64,000 bases of DNA from contig RWJK01000154.1 of NCBI GenBank assembly GCA_004335835.1, forward strand, positions 1 through 64,000, read 5' to 3'. Made by a program: the position numbers and the translations under genes. Shown piece by piece: positions 24,201 through 35,899 of this stretch (position 1 is the first letter of the stretch; the number at the start of each line of letters is the position of its first letter). The notes beneath the pieces were generated by a model. It saw only the letters and a program-made list of their open reading frames with translations, searched no databases and was not told the origin of the DNA. Origin of the DNA: Scenedesmus sp. ARA3. Its lineage: Eukaryota > Chlorophyta > Chlorophyceae > Sphaeropleales > Scenedesmaceae.

Positions 24201-27200
24201 TGTGCTGTGGTGCTGCTTACTGCCCTCGGCTCAGGCTGTTGACCTGCATGACAAGGTGCTGCGGCAGTACCTGTCCGACTTCGGTGGTTATGAGGTTACT
24301 ACGGAGGGCGATGCTTTCCTGGTGGCATTCCACGACCCAGCAGAGGCTGTGGGTTACTGCCTAACAGTGCAACTGGCGTTGCAAGGTGAGTTAATGCGTC
24401 ATGTAGTGCTGTGATGGCAGGTCACATGCATACACACGCTGGCAGCTCTGTACCGACAGCAGCACATGCCAAATGCATGAATTGGTGCATGCGCTTAGGT
24501 AGCAGCACACGCCCGCAATGTGGCTTGCTGTACCTGCCCAAATGTTTTGCGCTCACTGCAAAAATGCAAACTCCCGCACTGGCCGCCCGCAGATGCGAGC
24601 TGGAGCGAGCAAGTCTTGTGCTGGGCGGCAAAGCACCTGCCCAAGCCACAGCATGTGCCATTGCAGCGCAGCATCAGCCAGCCTGGCATCCCAAGCGGAT
24701 GCACGCTTTGTGCAGAGCAGAAGCTTGCGTTATCAGGTGCAGGCAGCAGAGGGGTAGTGCCACACCTAGCCCTGCCCGGCCAGGCAGAGCTCAGCTGTCA
24801 CCATCAGCAACAACAGCAGCAGCATTTGCTGGGCGCACAGCAGGGTCTGCCTGCAGAGCTGCAGCTGCCACAGCTGTTCAGGGGCTTGCGAGTGCGGATG
24901 GCAGTTGCCAGCGGCATTGCAGACGGGGTGAAGCTGCACAAAGTGACGAGGCGCGTGGAGTACAACGGCACAACCATGCGGCGGGTGCAGGCTGTAGCAG
25001 ACGCGCCAGAAGGTGGCCAGGTAAGCTGCAGCACCTATGAATCGCAGCCGTTAGCAAGCGCTGCCTTGTTTATATATGCTGCGGCTTGACCAGTTGCCGG
25101 CAGTTTCGTGCAGCTTAGCAAGCCAGGATACACTGGTGCACCTGGTGCATGTGTAGTGCGTGCGGCTGGCGACAAATATGCATGTTGATGCATGGCACAG
25201 CAGCAGATCAAAAGCTGCACATGTGGCTGTTTCTGCTGCTGCCGCAGGTTGTCATTGATGGGGAGACATTCAAGGGCATCAACACCAACTTGCCCCAGCT
25301 TGGCGAGCGCGTAGCAGAGGTACTGCGCAAGCACACAGGCAAGGCGCCCGACCAGGTTAAGCTAGGTGGCTTGGCTGGGCAGCTGACACGGTCCGCGTCA
25401 CTCTGTGGCTCTGTTGACGGGAAGTCAGCAGCTGCAGGCTTCATGGTAGCAGGCGGCAGCAGTGACAGCGCTTGCAAGGCATGTATGGCTGACACCAGGT
25501 TTGGCAGCGAGGTATCCATAGCATCTAGTCAGCTGGCGCTGCAGCACCGTAAGCAGCACCAGCCGAGCACCAGCCTTGCAGTGTATGTGCAGGCCGGACA
25601 CAGCAATGAGGCTCTCAACTGCTCAGCGACACACCATAGTCACCCAAGACAGGACTGCTGCACATCATATCAAGGGTCAGTGTCTGGTGGTTGCAGTTGC
25701 AGCTCCAGCCGAGCCACTAGCCCAGAGCTGTTGCATCAAGCTGCTGCAGGAAGATCACCTGCAGCATGTCAAGCTGACAGTTGGCCAGAGTCTGTGGCAG
25801 GATCAGACCCCTCATTTTGCAGCAGTCCTTCTATGGTTGCAGCAGCAGGCATGTCATTCACTACCATGCTGGCAGCATCAGGCGCATCCTTCTACAGCCC
25901 AATTATTGAAAGGCACCCGCCAATAGCAGGATTGGCAGCTTCAGAGACAAATGGTTCACTTGCAGCTGCCAGCAGCCCAGAAGCTGGTGTCAGGTACAAG
26001 CATGGTGGCAGCAGCACTCCTGGCGGTAGTGACAACGCCCTGATGGCTGGCAGTCCACACTTGAGGGTGAGGCTGTCACCCTTGAGCATTGGTGCAAGGG
26101 CCCAACAACAGCTTTCACCAGGCAGATCAGGGCAGCAGCAGCACCAGCAGCAACACCTGTGGCAGGAGCGCACTGCAGCTGATACCTGGCATCACAGCAA
26201 AAGCCCAGCGAATTCAGCTTCAGAGCAGCACGGCGCTGCAGCAGAGATCTCAGAGCAATGTGCACCCATATCCTACACAGGCTTGTTGCTGCAAGGGATT
26301 GCAGAGCACCAGCTGTTGGACAACGCAGAAACTGAAGATGACAGCAGCCAGGTGCCTAGGGCACAGCTGGACAGGCCTTGGGTTGACTGCAGCGGTGCGA
26401 GCGTCATGCTGCTGGGCGATGCTGATGATGATAATGAGGGTGAGGAGGAGTGTGGTGAGGCAGTGCGGCTGGCTATGCTCAAGGGCAAATCGATGCGGCG
26501 GCTGACACCAAGTGCTACTGGAGCACTGCCAGCAGGAGAAGCGGAGTTGCCAGTCAGTCCCTCTGCGGAAAGCGTGCAGCAACAGCAGCAGCAGCAGCAG
26601 CAGCAGCATCAGGGCCATACGCAGCCTCGGCAGCACCTGCAGCCTCACCAACATCAGCATGTGGTCTTTTCGGACTGCATGATCAACTCCGCAGCCCTGC
26701 CCATGCACACACCGCCAGCCGCCAGAACTTCCGCTGCTGCTGCAGCAGCAGTTGCAGCCAGCCTGCCTGTACTCGCGGCGTCGGCTCGTGCTAGCAGCGC
26801 ACCCACGCAGGTACTGCTCACAGCAGCAGCAACAGCAGCAGCTGCACCTGCAAGCCGCCCGCATTTCAGGCATACTGCGTCTGGTGTTGGGGCGACATTG
26901 AGGGCCAAGCCATACGTTCGCAAGCCCTCTGCATCTTTGTCTGGCACCATCACAGACCACCTGAGGTCAGCAGTCAGCTCAATCAGCAGCTTGCTGCACC
27001 CTTTCAGCAGGTCAGTCAGCTCAACAGGCACCAGCAGCAGGGGGCACAGCAAGCAGCACGCGCAGCAGCGCAGCGAGCACCATGCGGCTAGTGGCAATGA
27101 CGCTGCTGCCAGCCGCAAGGCGCGGCGGCAGGCTGACAGGCAGTTGTGTGGCAGTGTGCTGGTGCTGGACATGGGCTTGCACAAGCTGCCTGGTGTTGCA

Positions 27201-30200
27201 GAGGCAGTGCAGCTGGTGTCGGTGCTGCCGCCGGTGCTGGAGGGCCGTGCGCATTGCTTCCCAGCACTGAACACGCTGCAGCAGCATACGCCGGGCTACC
27301 TGGTGAGCAAGTGCTGTTTTGAAATGTTTGAAGGTGTCCCGTGCTGTCATTGTTGCCTGAGTAACAGTGGGATGCATTGTGTTGCTTGGATCTGTAGCCT
27401 TGCCTCTCACCTGATCCTCGCTTGAAATCTGGGGCCGAAGCTGATGCGCAATTTTGTGCATTGTGAGTGGAGTGATTTGGGAGGGTACAACATGCGGTTC
27501 GTGCACTCTATGCATGTGTGCACTGCAGGATGCTCCAGCAACCCAGGCATCCCCGCTACATGTGGAGGTGTCGCATCAGCGCTCCGGCAGAAGCAGCGCA
27601 TCACGCCTGGCACGCAGCGTGTGCCCGCTGCCGCCCGTGGTGATGGTGTTCTGTGCAGTGGACGGCTACAGGCAGATGTCCCTGGCTGACAGGCAAGTGT
27701 TGCAGCACAGCGGTGCACTGGCCAGAAAGTGCAGTCGGTATGTATGTGTTGTGCTGGGGGTGCTCGGCTGGCTTTGCTGACAGCGTGGCTGGCACTGCCC
27801 AAGTAGCTTACAGGGGCGGACAGAGCATGCAGTGCCAGGCATGAGCTGTTCATGTTGTTATGCAGAAAGCTGCTGCTGTGAAACGCATGCGTGACTGCAC
27901 CTCGCCTCCACGGCTGACATGCTGCTGTTCCTGTTCGCACCTGTCAACACCGCTCCACCAGGCCTGCTGCGCAAGAGATGCTGCAGCACTACTCTGATGT
28001 GGTGCGCTGGACGCTGCTGGTGGCTGGCGGCTACGAGTGCCAGGAGCAGGAGGGCAACTACATGATTGCCTTCCACTCGGCTGCGGCTGCACTGGAGTGG
28101 GCGCTGCTGCTGCAGGAGGCTCTGAATGGAAGTCAACTGGAGCAATGAGGTGGGAAGCGGCAGCAGTGCTGGTCAACAGCAAATCAGCTGTTTTGTGGAT
28201 ACAATTAAATTTGTGACTGTAAATGGTTTGAAAAGTATATGCTCAAGCCGCACATCAAAGCCAAATCCAAGTAGCAACTTGTGTCAGCTTGCTGACAGGG
28301 CTCCTGCCATGTGACACATGTGCCACCAGGCCAACCCATGTCTCCTGTGTGGTGATACCTGTTGTGCTACGTGCAGGTGCTGGCACTGCCAGGTGCTGAG
28401 GAGGTTGTCACCTACGAGCACGGCTGCAGCACCCTGCACTTCAGGGGTCCCCGTGTGCGCATAGGGCTGTACAGAGGAGTCCCCACGCGTGTGGTGCCGC
28501 ACACCACCACTGGTCGCGCTGACTACTTTGGCTGCCTGGTGAACCGCGCAGCGCGCTACTGCCACACTGCAGCACATGGTGGCCAGGCGGTGGCACCAAG
28601 GGAGCTGGTGGAGGAGCTGGTGAGCGCTGGGCCCACCATGTGCCTGTGACAGGCTATTTAGCCTGCAGCTGCATCAAGACATATGGCATGCGTGGACTAT
28701 GTTGCCGCTGTTAGCAGCTGGTTACTTGAGCAAGCCACTGGTGATGGTGGTACGCAGCTCAGATCACAGTGGCAGGATGTACCGTCAGCTGTGCAAGGAA
28801 AGCATGCAGTAGATTCAAAACCCAGACGACGACAAGTAACCTGCCACTGCTCCCTGCAGATCACCAGCTGGTGTGGCGTGTGCCCTGCACACCTGCCAGA
28901 GGAGCAGGGCCCTCCCTGGGTGCTGCTGGCAGAGCCGCGGCACGACGAGCAGGGCACAGCATGCTGGGCGCGTGCACCAGGCGCATTTGTGCCGTCATCT
29001 GTGAACTGCAGCATGGCAGGCAGGGCCAGCGACTGCGCTGCCGGTGGGGTTGGAGATGACCCGGTGTGGGGTCCTGTAGGGGGGCGTTACCTGAGGAGGT
29101 CGAGCAGCGGCAATGCTGGGCGCAGGTGGGCAGTCATTGGGCAACTGAGGCAGTGACCTTGAGCCTGTGTGGCCTTCTTTTTTGGGAAAGCTGTACAACG
29201 TGCGCGCACCACAGCTGTGCAGCTTTGCATGGCATGGTCTTGCAATGCTCGAGTGGGATGCTTTTGCAGTTACAGCAGCTACATTACTGCCAACACCTGT
29301 GCTCGCGCTGCCAATCTTTTCAAGCATTGAGTGTTGTTTTTGCGCTTGCAGGGTCAGCAATACAGCAGCAGACCCAGGCACCCGCCGGCAAAGCAGCTGC
29401 AGCAGTGTACACACCTGCCCATGTACGCCTTCAGCAGCGGCGGCAGCAGCAGCAGCCTGCGGCACCCCAACAGGCAGGATCGGCAGCAACAGCAGCATGT
29501 CAGGTGCGCCCATGGCCAGCGGCAAGTCGTTCACTGGCAAGAAGCTTGGCCGCAGCAGCTTGCACGCATCGAACGCAGTGCCAGACATGTCAGCGCTGTA
29601 CACAATGCGCAGAGTTGCAGCCGAGCAGGCGGCGGACTTTGAGGGCGACACCAGCAACAGCAGCAGCAGTGGCCGGACAAGTGTGCGGCACTGCGGCGTT
29701 GGCCCTGCGGCTGCTGCCGGCCCCACAGCCAGCCCTGCTGGTGGGACAGGTGCAGCAGGCAACACTTCCAGAGGCGGTGGATCAGGCGGTGCTGTGGGCA
29801 GGTCCAGCAAGAAAGACAGAGGCAGCAGAAACGCCAGCAGCTCCGTGCATGGTATGCGGCGCTTCAGTGCTGGCTGGGACATTGACTGCGGCCTTGCTGC
29901 TGCGCTGTATGCGCGGCTGGTGCTGCACAAGTGGAGCTGGGCTGACACGCTGATGGTGCATGTGAGGAGCCATTTGTGAATTGCTGGAGATGCTGCAGCA
30001 CAATGGGCTCACGTCGCAGTCTCTGGGCACTAGTAATGTTGCTGGTTGATGTTGCTGGTCAGGCACAGCATTGCTGGCATTGACTGTGCATGCTGGCCTG
30101 CCACCTCCAGCATCTCTGCCTGCCCTGCAAAGACTGGGCAGCCCAATTATGTTTACAATATTTATTGACTCTGCACAACACCAACCGCCGTGTTATTAAG

Positions 30201-31002
30201 TGACGCCTGCGGTGGTCTGCCTGCTGTACATGCCTGCTTGCAGGACCTTGGAGAGTTCACCTTCAAAGGCATCAGCGGCTCCCACAGCCTGGTGTCAGTC
30301 TGCACCAAGGCGCTGGCAGGCCGCAGCTTCCCTCATGCGCTGCGCAAGGCCAAAGGCACGCAGCTCACACGCGGCCAGGGCCTGCTGTATCAGCTGCACA
30401 TGCAGGCAGCTGCAGTTGAGCGCGCATCCAGCTTGCCCAGCCCCAGATTCAGCAGCAGACACCAGCATCAGCAAGCTGACTTCCAGCTGGCAGAGTGTGA
30501 GGCTGCTGCAGCTGCTTTTGCGGCTGAGCGCGCATCTAGCTTGCCTTGCAGCCCCAGCTATGGCAGGCAGCAGCAACAGCTAGGGTTTGAGTTTCTTCCA
30601 ACATGGACAGAAAACAACATGGCTCAAGCAGTGAATGGCGCCGCAGCTGGCGTTAGCCTGGATGGCTGCGGTGGCTGCTTGCATGAGCTGCAGCTGGACA
30701 GCATGGCTGCGGTGGACAGGCAGGCCGTGCTGCCGGCAGGCAGGCAGTCATCGCTGGGGCTTGCTGAAGCAACACCTGCAGCAGCAGCAAGCTGTTGCTG
30801 TGGCAGCAGCAGCTGTTCAGCAAGTACAGCAGCTGCAGGATGTGACACCAGCCCAACCAGCCGCCCCGTCACAGACGAGGCTATGGGATGCTGTTCCAGG
30901 GCTGTGGGATGCTGCTCCAGAGCAGGAGCACAGCTGCAGCTGAGTGCGGCGCCGTCCCTCACAGCGCCAGCAGGGCACATCGCAGATCTGCAGCAGTCTT
31001 GA
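21235..31002 (+). CDS. LRR receptor-like protein with two class III nucleotide cyclase domains
   Basis: Fifteen exons: 21235-21343, 21509-22296, 22470-22669, 22835-23068, 23308-23542, 23770-24009, 24235-24385, 24593-25020, 25248-27302, 27529-27737, 27962-about 28145, 28377-28619, 28860-29125, 29352-29961, 30244-31002; about 2,236 residues. All joints keep phase except that after exon 11, where an in-frame TGA (28146) precedes the first good donor. Order: signal peptide (1-24); LRR cap (WAGVSCC) and plant-type repeats (LTTLDLSNNTLTGSIPPGLL) to about 450; Cys-rich CVCQDGY; transmembrane helix about 530-552; cyclase 1 (VTLVSTDIAGSTELW; EVTTEGDAFLVAF); 680-residue low-complexity linker; cyclase 2 (GGYECQEQEGNYMIAF; DYFGCLVNRAARY); then LGEFTFKGISG and a Ser/Gln-rich tail. 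It should make cAMP or cGMP at a membrane; the adenine-selecting Lys is Thr in domain 1, so the product is uncertain. Confidence 0.85.
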
Positions 31003-32592
31003 CATACAGAGCAGCAACAACATCTTGAGACAACGCTTTCTGGTCTCTGGTATCTGGAATGACCATTTTTGTTTGTGTGGAGCTACACATTGATATTTTG
31101 GTGAAACGCACCGCAGCAACCAACTCAATCAGTGGCAGACACACGACCAAGGGTGGCAGGGCGGGCTGGTTGGTGCAGCGTGGTAGTGATGGAAAGGTGC
31201 AGTGTGTGGCGTATGAGGGTGGATGAGCAATGTACATTTGTGACGAAGGAGTGTGCCTGCTGGTGCTGTATGGCTGCATTTGACCGCGGTGGTTGAAAGG
31301 ACACCTGCATACTGCTTATATGTACTGCTACTTTGCAGGTGTGTTTCAAGAGTCAAAGTTTGAGCTGATGCTGATAATAGCCGGCCCACAAACTGGTGTG
31401 GGGGAGCTGCAGCTGCCATTCATGTGCCAGGTGCAACGTTGCAACTGCAGATAAAGCAAGACTTGCACACCAGCACCTGCACCATTGCCTGGCTTCCACA
31501 GACATACCCTGTTTTCGTGTGATGGCTGCTAAGTGTGGATCTGTTCATTTTTTGTGCTGCTGGAACGTGTTTGCGGTCTGTCTGTCGTTCTGGGGGCTAA
31601 ACTGGTGTCGGCGCTGTGCAGTGCATACAAACTGGCCATCTTAGCTTCCACTTGTGTGTTGGGTGTCATCGCACCAGCAGGCGACTCTGCTGAAAAGGTG
31701 CGAATTTTGTTGACTGCTGAAAAGTGACACTGGTTTGGCTCTGCATACCCTTTACACACTGCTGGTAGGATTCTTAGCTTACTGAACTGATTGCAGCCCA
31801 ACCTGAAGCTGCTAGCTGAATTGTTGTGGCAGCAGCACAAAAACTGAATGTTTGTCACGTGCAGCAAATGTGGGTGCTTGGCATTGTTGCCTCTGCAGCT
31901 GCCTGCTGTGGTGTTGGTGTGCAGAGGCAGCCGCCAGCAATTCTATTCTTTGCAGACAGGATTGCACAACATTGACAAACTGGGCGTGACCTGTATGCTC
32001 AATTTTATCAGGTGTGCAAGCATCACTGCAGTCGCAGTGATATATCACTGCAGCCGCAGTGATACCAGTATGATGATCGTTGCGGCATTGACAGCTTGTG
32101 CGTGTGAGAGGCTGGTCACATTGGTCTGGTGCACTGCACCAAATGGGCATCAGTGCATGTCCAATGAAACAGTTGCAGCACTGCTGTTCATGTGATTCAG
32201 CAGAGTGCAGACGAAACCGTCTCGCTCAAGCGTTTGCAAACACTAGTTTCGGCTACGCCTTGCGTTGTTGCGCTGGACTTGTTGCTGTTGTGACACGGCA
32301 CCCTAACCCCTCATGTCACCAGCCAGCTCAGCTTGAACTTTGCTCGACGTCTGCTTCAGCAGCTTCAAGCATGTATGGCTGCGATCGGTTCCCCATCCTT
32401 AGCCTGCTCATCCTTAGCCAACACGAGCAAGTGCAAAGTACGGTGTTGAGCACAGGCCACCTAGGCACACGAACGGCACTCGCCTAGCACACATCGCTTG
32501 CTCCGAGCTGTGCGACTCTGTCACAACTGCAAAAAACAACCTGATGGAGTGCTAGCAACCACCCATACCACACTCCACAAAGGCGGTCCGGC
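31003..32592. other. Intergenic region between LRR cyclase and MFS genes
   Basis: No recognisable coding frame. It contains the paired hairpins at 32022-32063, the 3' flank of the cyclase gene and the promoter region of the transporter gene. No clear TGTAA was found close behind the cyclase stop codon. Confidence 0.55.
32022..32063. repeat. Two tandem near-identical palindromes
   Basis: ATCACTGCAGTCGCAGTGAT (32022-32041) and ATCACTGCAGCCGCAGTGAT (32044-32063) each have 8-bp arms (ATCACTGC/GCAGTGAT) around four bases, and differ at one position. Outer arms of the two units can also pair with each other. Confidence 0.88.
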
Positions 32593-34464
32593 ATGGGCAG
32601 CAGCAGCAGTTCAGCACCATGGGCAGCACCACTGCCAGCGCCAGTGAAGAAGACACACAAGGCTCTGCTGCCCTTGTTCGTCAGCCTGGTAGTTGTTACG
32701 TACCTGGACAGGACCAGCTTGGCGTTTGCTGCCCTGCAACTGTGCAACACTGACTGGTTCAATGCAAAGGTGTATGGCCTGGTGAGTGTGCAGCGCCATC
32801 AAACAGTACCAATGCAGCTGCCTGCTGCTGCCACCTACTCACAAACAGCTTACCATTATCATCATCAGCAGTGTATGGGTTTTATGCACCCAGAGTCATT
32901 CGCAAGCTATGCACCACCAACTTGCCTGTGAGTGGCACGGCAGCAGCAGCATGGCAGTGCAGAGCAGTGCATCGCCTTTGCACACCACAGCTGCACTTAA
33001 CAAGCCAATCCTGACTGCAAAAAACAACCAGCAGACCACACCACTTGCCCATCACCTGCGCAGGGCTCCGGCGTCTTCTATGCTGGCTATGTGCTGTTCC
33101 AGATCCCAAGCAACCTGCTGCTGTGCCGCTTGGGGGCCAGGCTGTGGCTACCGCTCATCACCGCTGCTTTCGGCATGGTGGCAGTCTGCTCTGCGCTGTT
33201 CATACGCGGCCCTGCCAGCTTCTATGCCCTGCGACTGGCCCTGGGTATAACAGAGGCAGGTGGGTGGGATGGGCTGCAGCAAAGTACACTGCAACTGCCA
33301 TCTGTCTTTGCAAACAGGGCTGGCAGCAGACGGCGCAACAGCAAGTGGGGTATCACCTGGTCAATGCAGGAGGCATTTGGCTTTTGAGCGGCACTTGTTG
33401 CAGCATATTCCTGTTTCTGCGCACAACCTGCCAATCACAGCGCACATTCCATACAAAGTTCTGGCTCGGCGCACCATTCCTACGTAGCTTGCTCCTGCTG
33501 CATCCTCTGATTGCCCTGCACAGGCGTGTTCCCAGGCATGTGGCACATATGCGGGCAGTTCTACCCTAACACCTACATAACAGTGCCCTACTCCGTCATC
33601 GAAGCCAGCATAGCAGTCAGCCAGATCCTGGCAGCGCCAGCAGCAGCAGCACTGCTGCAGCTTGCAGGGCTAGCAGGCTTGGCAGGCTGGCAGATCCTGT
33701 TTCTGGCAGAAGGATTGCTGACTTTGGCAGTTGCAGCAGTGCTGCGCTGGCGGCTGCCGGCAAGTGTGGCCACAGCGTCATTTCTGACAGCTGCTGACAA
33801 GGTCTGGCTCGTGGAGCAGCTGTCAGGCTTCCATAGCGGCACAGCAGATGCTGCTGCGGCTGCTGCTGCTGCTGACGCATCGGCAGCGGAAGTGGATGTG
33901 GGGCTATCTGCTGGACAGCAGCAGCAGCACCAGCATAGCAGCAAGCAACATCATCAGCAGCATATGACACAGTCGGGGTGGCAGGAAAGTGACGATGCAG
34001 TGCTACTGGTAGGCAGCAACGGGAAAGACACATGCAGTTGCACCGTATGGAAGAGCATTGAGCTGGGGAGCAACGTCAGCAGCAGCAACAGCAGCAGCAG
34101 CAGCAAGCAGTTGTCAGACAGCACAACTGTCAGTGCAGCAGTGCCGCAAGGGCATGGCAGTTCAGCAGGCAGCGGCAGCAGCAGCTCTGGCGAGCCTGTT
34201 TTGAGCAGCTGGCAGCAAGTAACTGCCACGTTCCGCAACAAGTTGATTCTGTACCTAATGCTGCTGAAGGCGCTGAAGGTGAGACAGGCAGGCGCTTCAG
34301 AAAGTTACATGTGCAAGCACAACATGCCGTGGCGCACGGACAGTCTGTACATGTTCTCAGCAGCACTACTATTCCTGTTGTGTCACCGCGTACGACTGCG
34401 ATTGCTCTTGGGTGTAGGGCATAATGGGTACCCTGCCATGCTCTGCTGCATGACGGCAGCTCAT

Positions 34465-34500
<36 letters not shown>

Positions 34501-35480
34501 GCCATTGTACCATGCAGGATGTTGCACTGGATGGGCTGGTGTACTGGGTGCCTATGCTGGTCCATGCGCTGTTAGACGGCAGCGCCGTGTCACTCTCAGT
34601 ACACGACAGCAGCAGCAGCAGCAGCAGCGGTGAGCAGAGGCACTGTGGTGGCAAGCAGTCGCAGCTCCAAGCAGTACTGCTGTCCTCCATTCCCTTCGGC
34701 ACTGCTGCAGTAGCAGCGTTGCTGCTAGGGCACAGCAGCGAGCGGCGGCAGGAGCGGCGGATGCATGTAGGCCTGCCACTACTGCTGGGTGGCTGTGCAT
34801 TCATGCTGCTGCCACTGATGCTGGCGCTGCACAGCCATGTGCCGGCCTTCCTGATGGTGACGGCGGCTGTAGTGGCTGCAGATGCCACTACAGGTCCTTT
34901 CTGGGTGGGTGGCTGGGCCTTTTTGCAGGCAAATGAAGCCAGTTTTGATTGCACAGCGTGCACTGTGCTGCGTGTCCAGGTTTCCATCTGGCGTGACCGT
35001 TGGCTAGCTGAGGCATGCAGCTTTCGACATACATGCTGCAGCATACAGATAGCTCCTTAGTGATGCATGCTGCTAGCTTTGTTTGTTCTGTTGCACGCTG
35101 CGCTGCTGTGTTGCGCCTGTGTGACCCTCAACGTTGCTGCCTGCCTCAACCAACTCCCTTACCAAATGCAGGGTTGGGTGCACATGGCCGCAGCCCCCGG
35201 CACAGGTGCCGTGTCACTTGCAGCTGTCAATTCAGTAGGCAAGGCAGGGGGCTTCCTAGGGCCCCTCAGCTTTGGGCTCATCCTGCATGCCACAGGCAGC
35301 TACGTGCCATCCATCCTGCTGGTTGGTGCAGTGATGCTGTGCGGGGCAGCCATGGCACTGCTGTATACAGGGGAGCGGTCGGGGCAGCGGTACCAGCAGC
35401 TAGTGGATGAGGGTTTGTTGAAGAAGACCAGGAGCCTGCGGCCGCTGCGGCAGCAGCAGCAGGAGCTAGCACAGCTGTAG
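32593..35480 (+). CDS. MFS transporter, anion:cation symporter (ACS) type
   Basis: Five exons, 32593-32781, 33064-33259, 33524-34278, 34518-34904 and 35172-35480, all phase-consistent, giving 611 residues. Helix 1 carries the family hallmark YLDRTSLAFAAL. Exon 2 has GVFYAGYVLFQIPSNLLLCR (helix 2 and the loop 2-3 turn) and ALRLALGITEAG; exon 3 has VFPGMWHICGQFYP and the following membrane segments; the C-terminal half has TTGPFW, GTGAVSLAAVNSVGKAGGFL and a final helix. This matches the phthalate/tartrate/allantoate permease-like branch of the major facilitator superfamily, which moves organic anions with a cation; the substrate cannot be read from sequence. The central cytosolic loop (about residues 215-350) is greatly enlarged by Ala, Gln and Ser runs. 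The N-terminus has no clear signal peptide. Confidence 0.88.
34468..34497 (+). repeat. (CTG)10 tract just before an MFS exon
   Basis: Ten CTG units end 20 bases before the acceptor AG at 34516-34517 of MFS exon 4. Confidence 0.92.
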
Positions 35481-35522
35481 GGAAGCTTGCTGGGGCAGAC
35501 ACTTAAATCCGAGTGGGGTTCC

Positions 35523-35527
35523 TGTAA
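35523..35527 (+). terminator. TGTAA polyadenylation signal for the MFS gene
   Basis: TGTAA 43 bases past the MFS stop codon, the expected place for a chlorophycean poly(A) signal. Confidence 0.6.
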
Positions 35528-35899
35528 AGGAGCAGATCAACTGGTGTGAACAGGTGCTGTGTGTTTGAGGAGCTCCCACGGACAGCAAGCAGTGCGTGTC
35601 TTTCAACAGCTGTTGGAGGGCGGCGTGCCGTTTGAATACGATGTTCTGACTGTAACGTCGTTTGAGGTTCACAGCCAGTGGATATACTGGCTCCTCAACT
35701 TTAACATTCCAATCTGTGCACCACGGATGTTGAGTTCACACACCAAAAACATTACAGTGCCCTGTTGTCGAGCGACTGTCATAGGCTCCACACCAACAAG
35801 CATCAACCAGCCCCACATTGCATGTTCAGGCCAATGCTGTGCAACATGCTGTGCAACATGCTGATGGATCAGATGTCTTTTCTGCAAATCCTCATAAGG

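Noticed and set aside
28995..29948. 317-codon minus-strand frame
   Set aside because: Opposite exons 13-14 of the receptor cyclase, which keep phase and lead to the LGEFTFKG motif.
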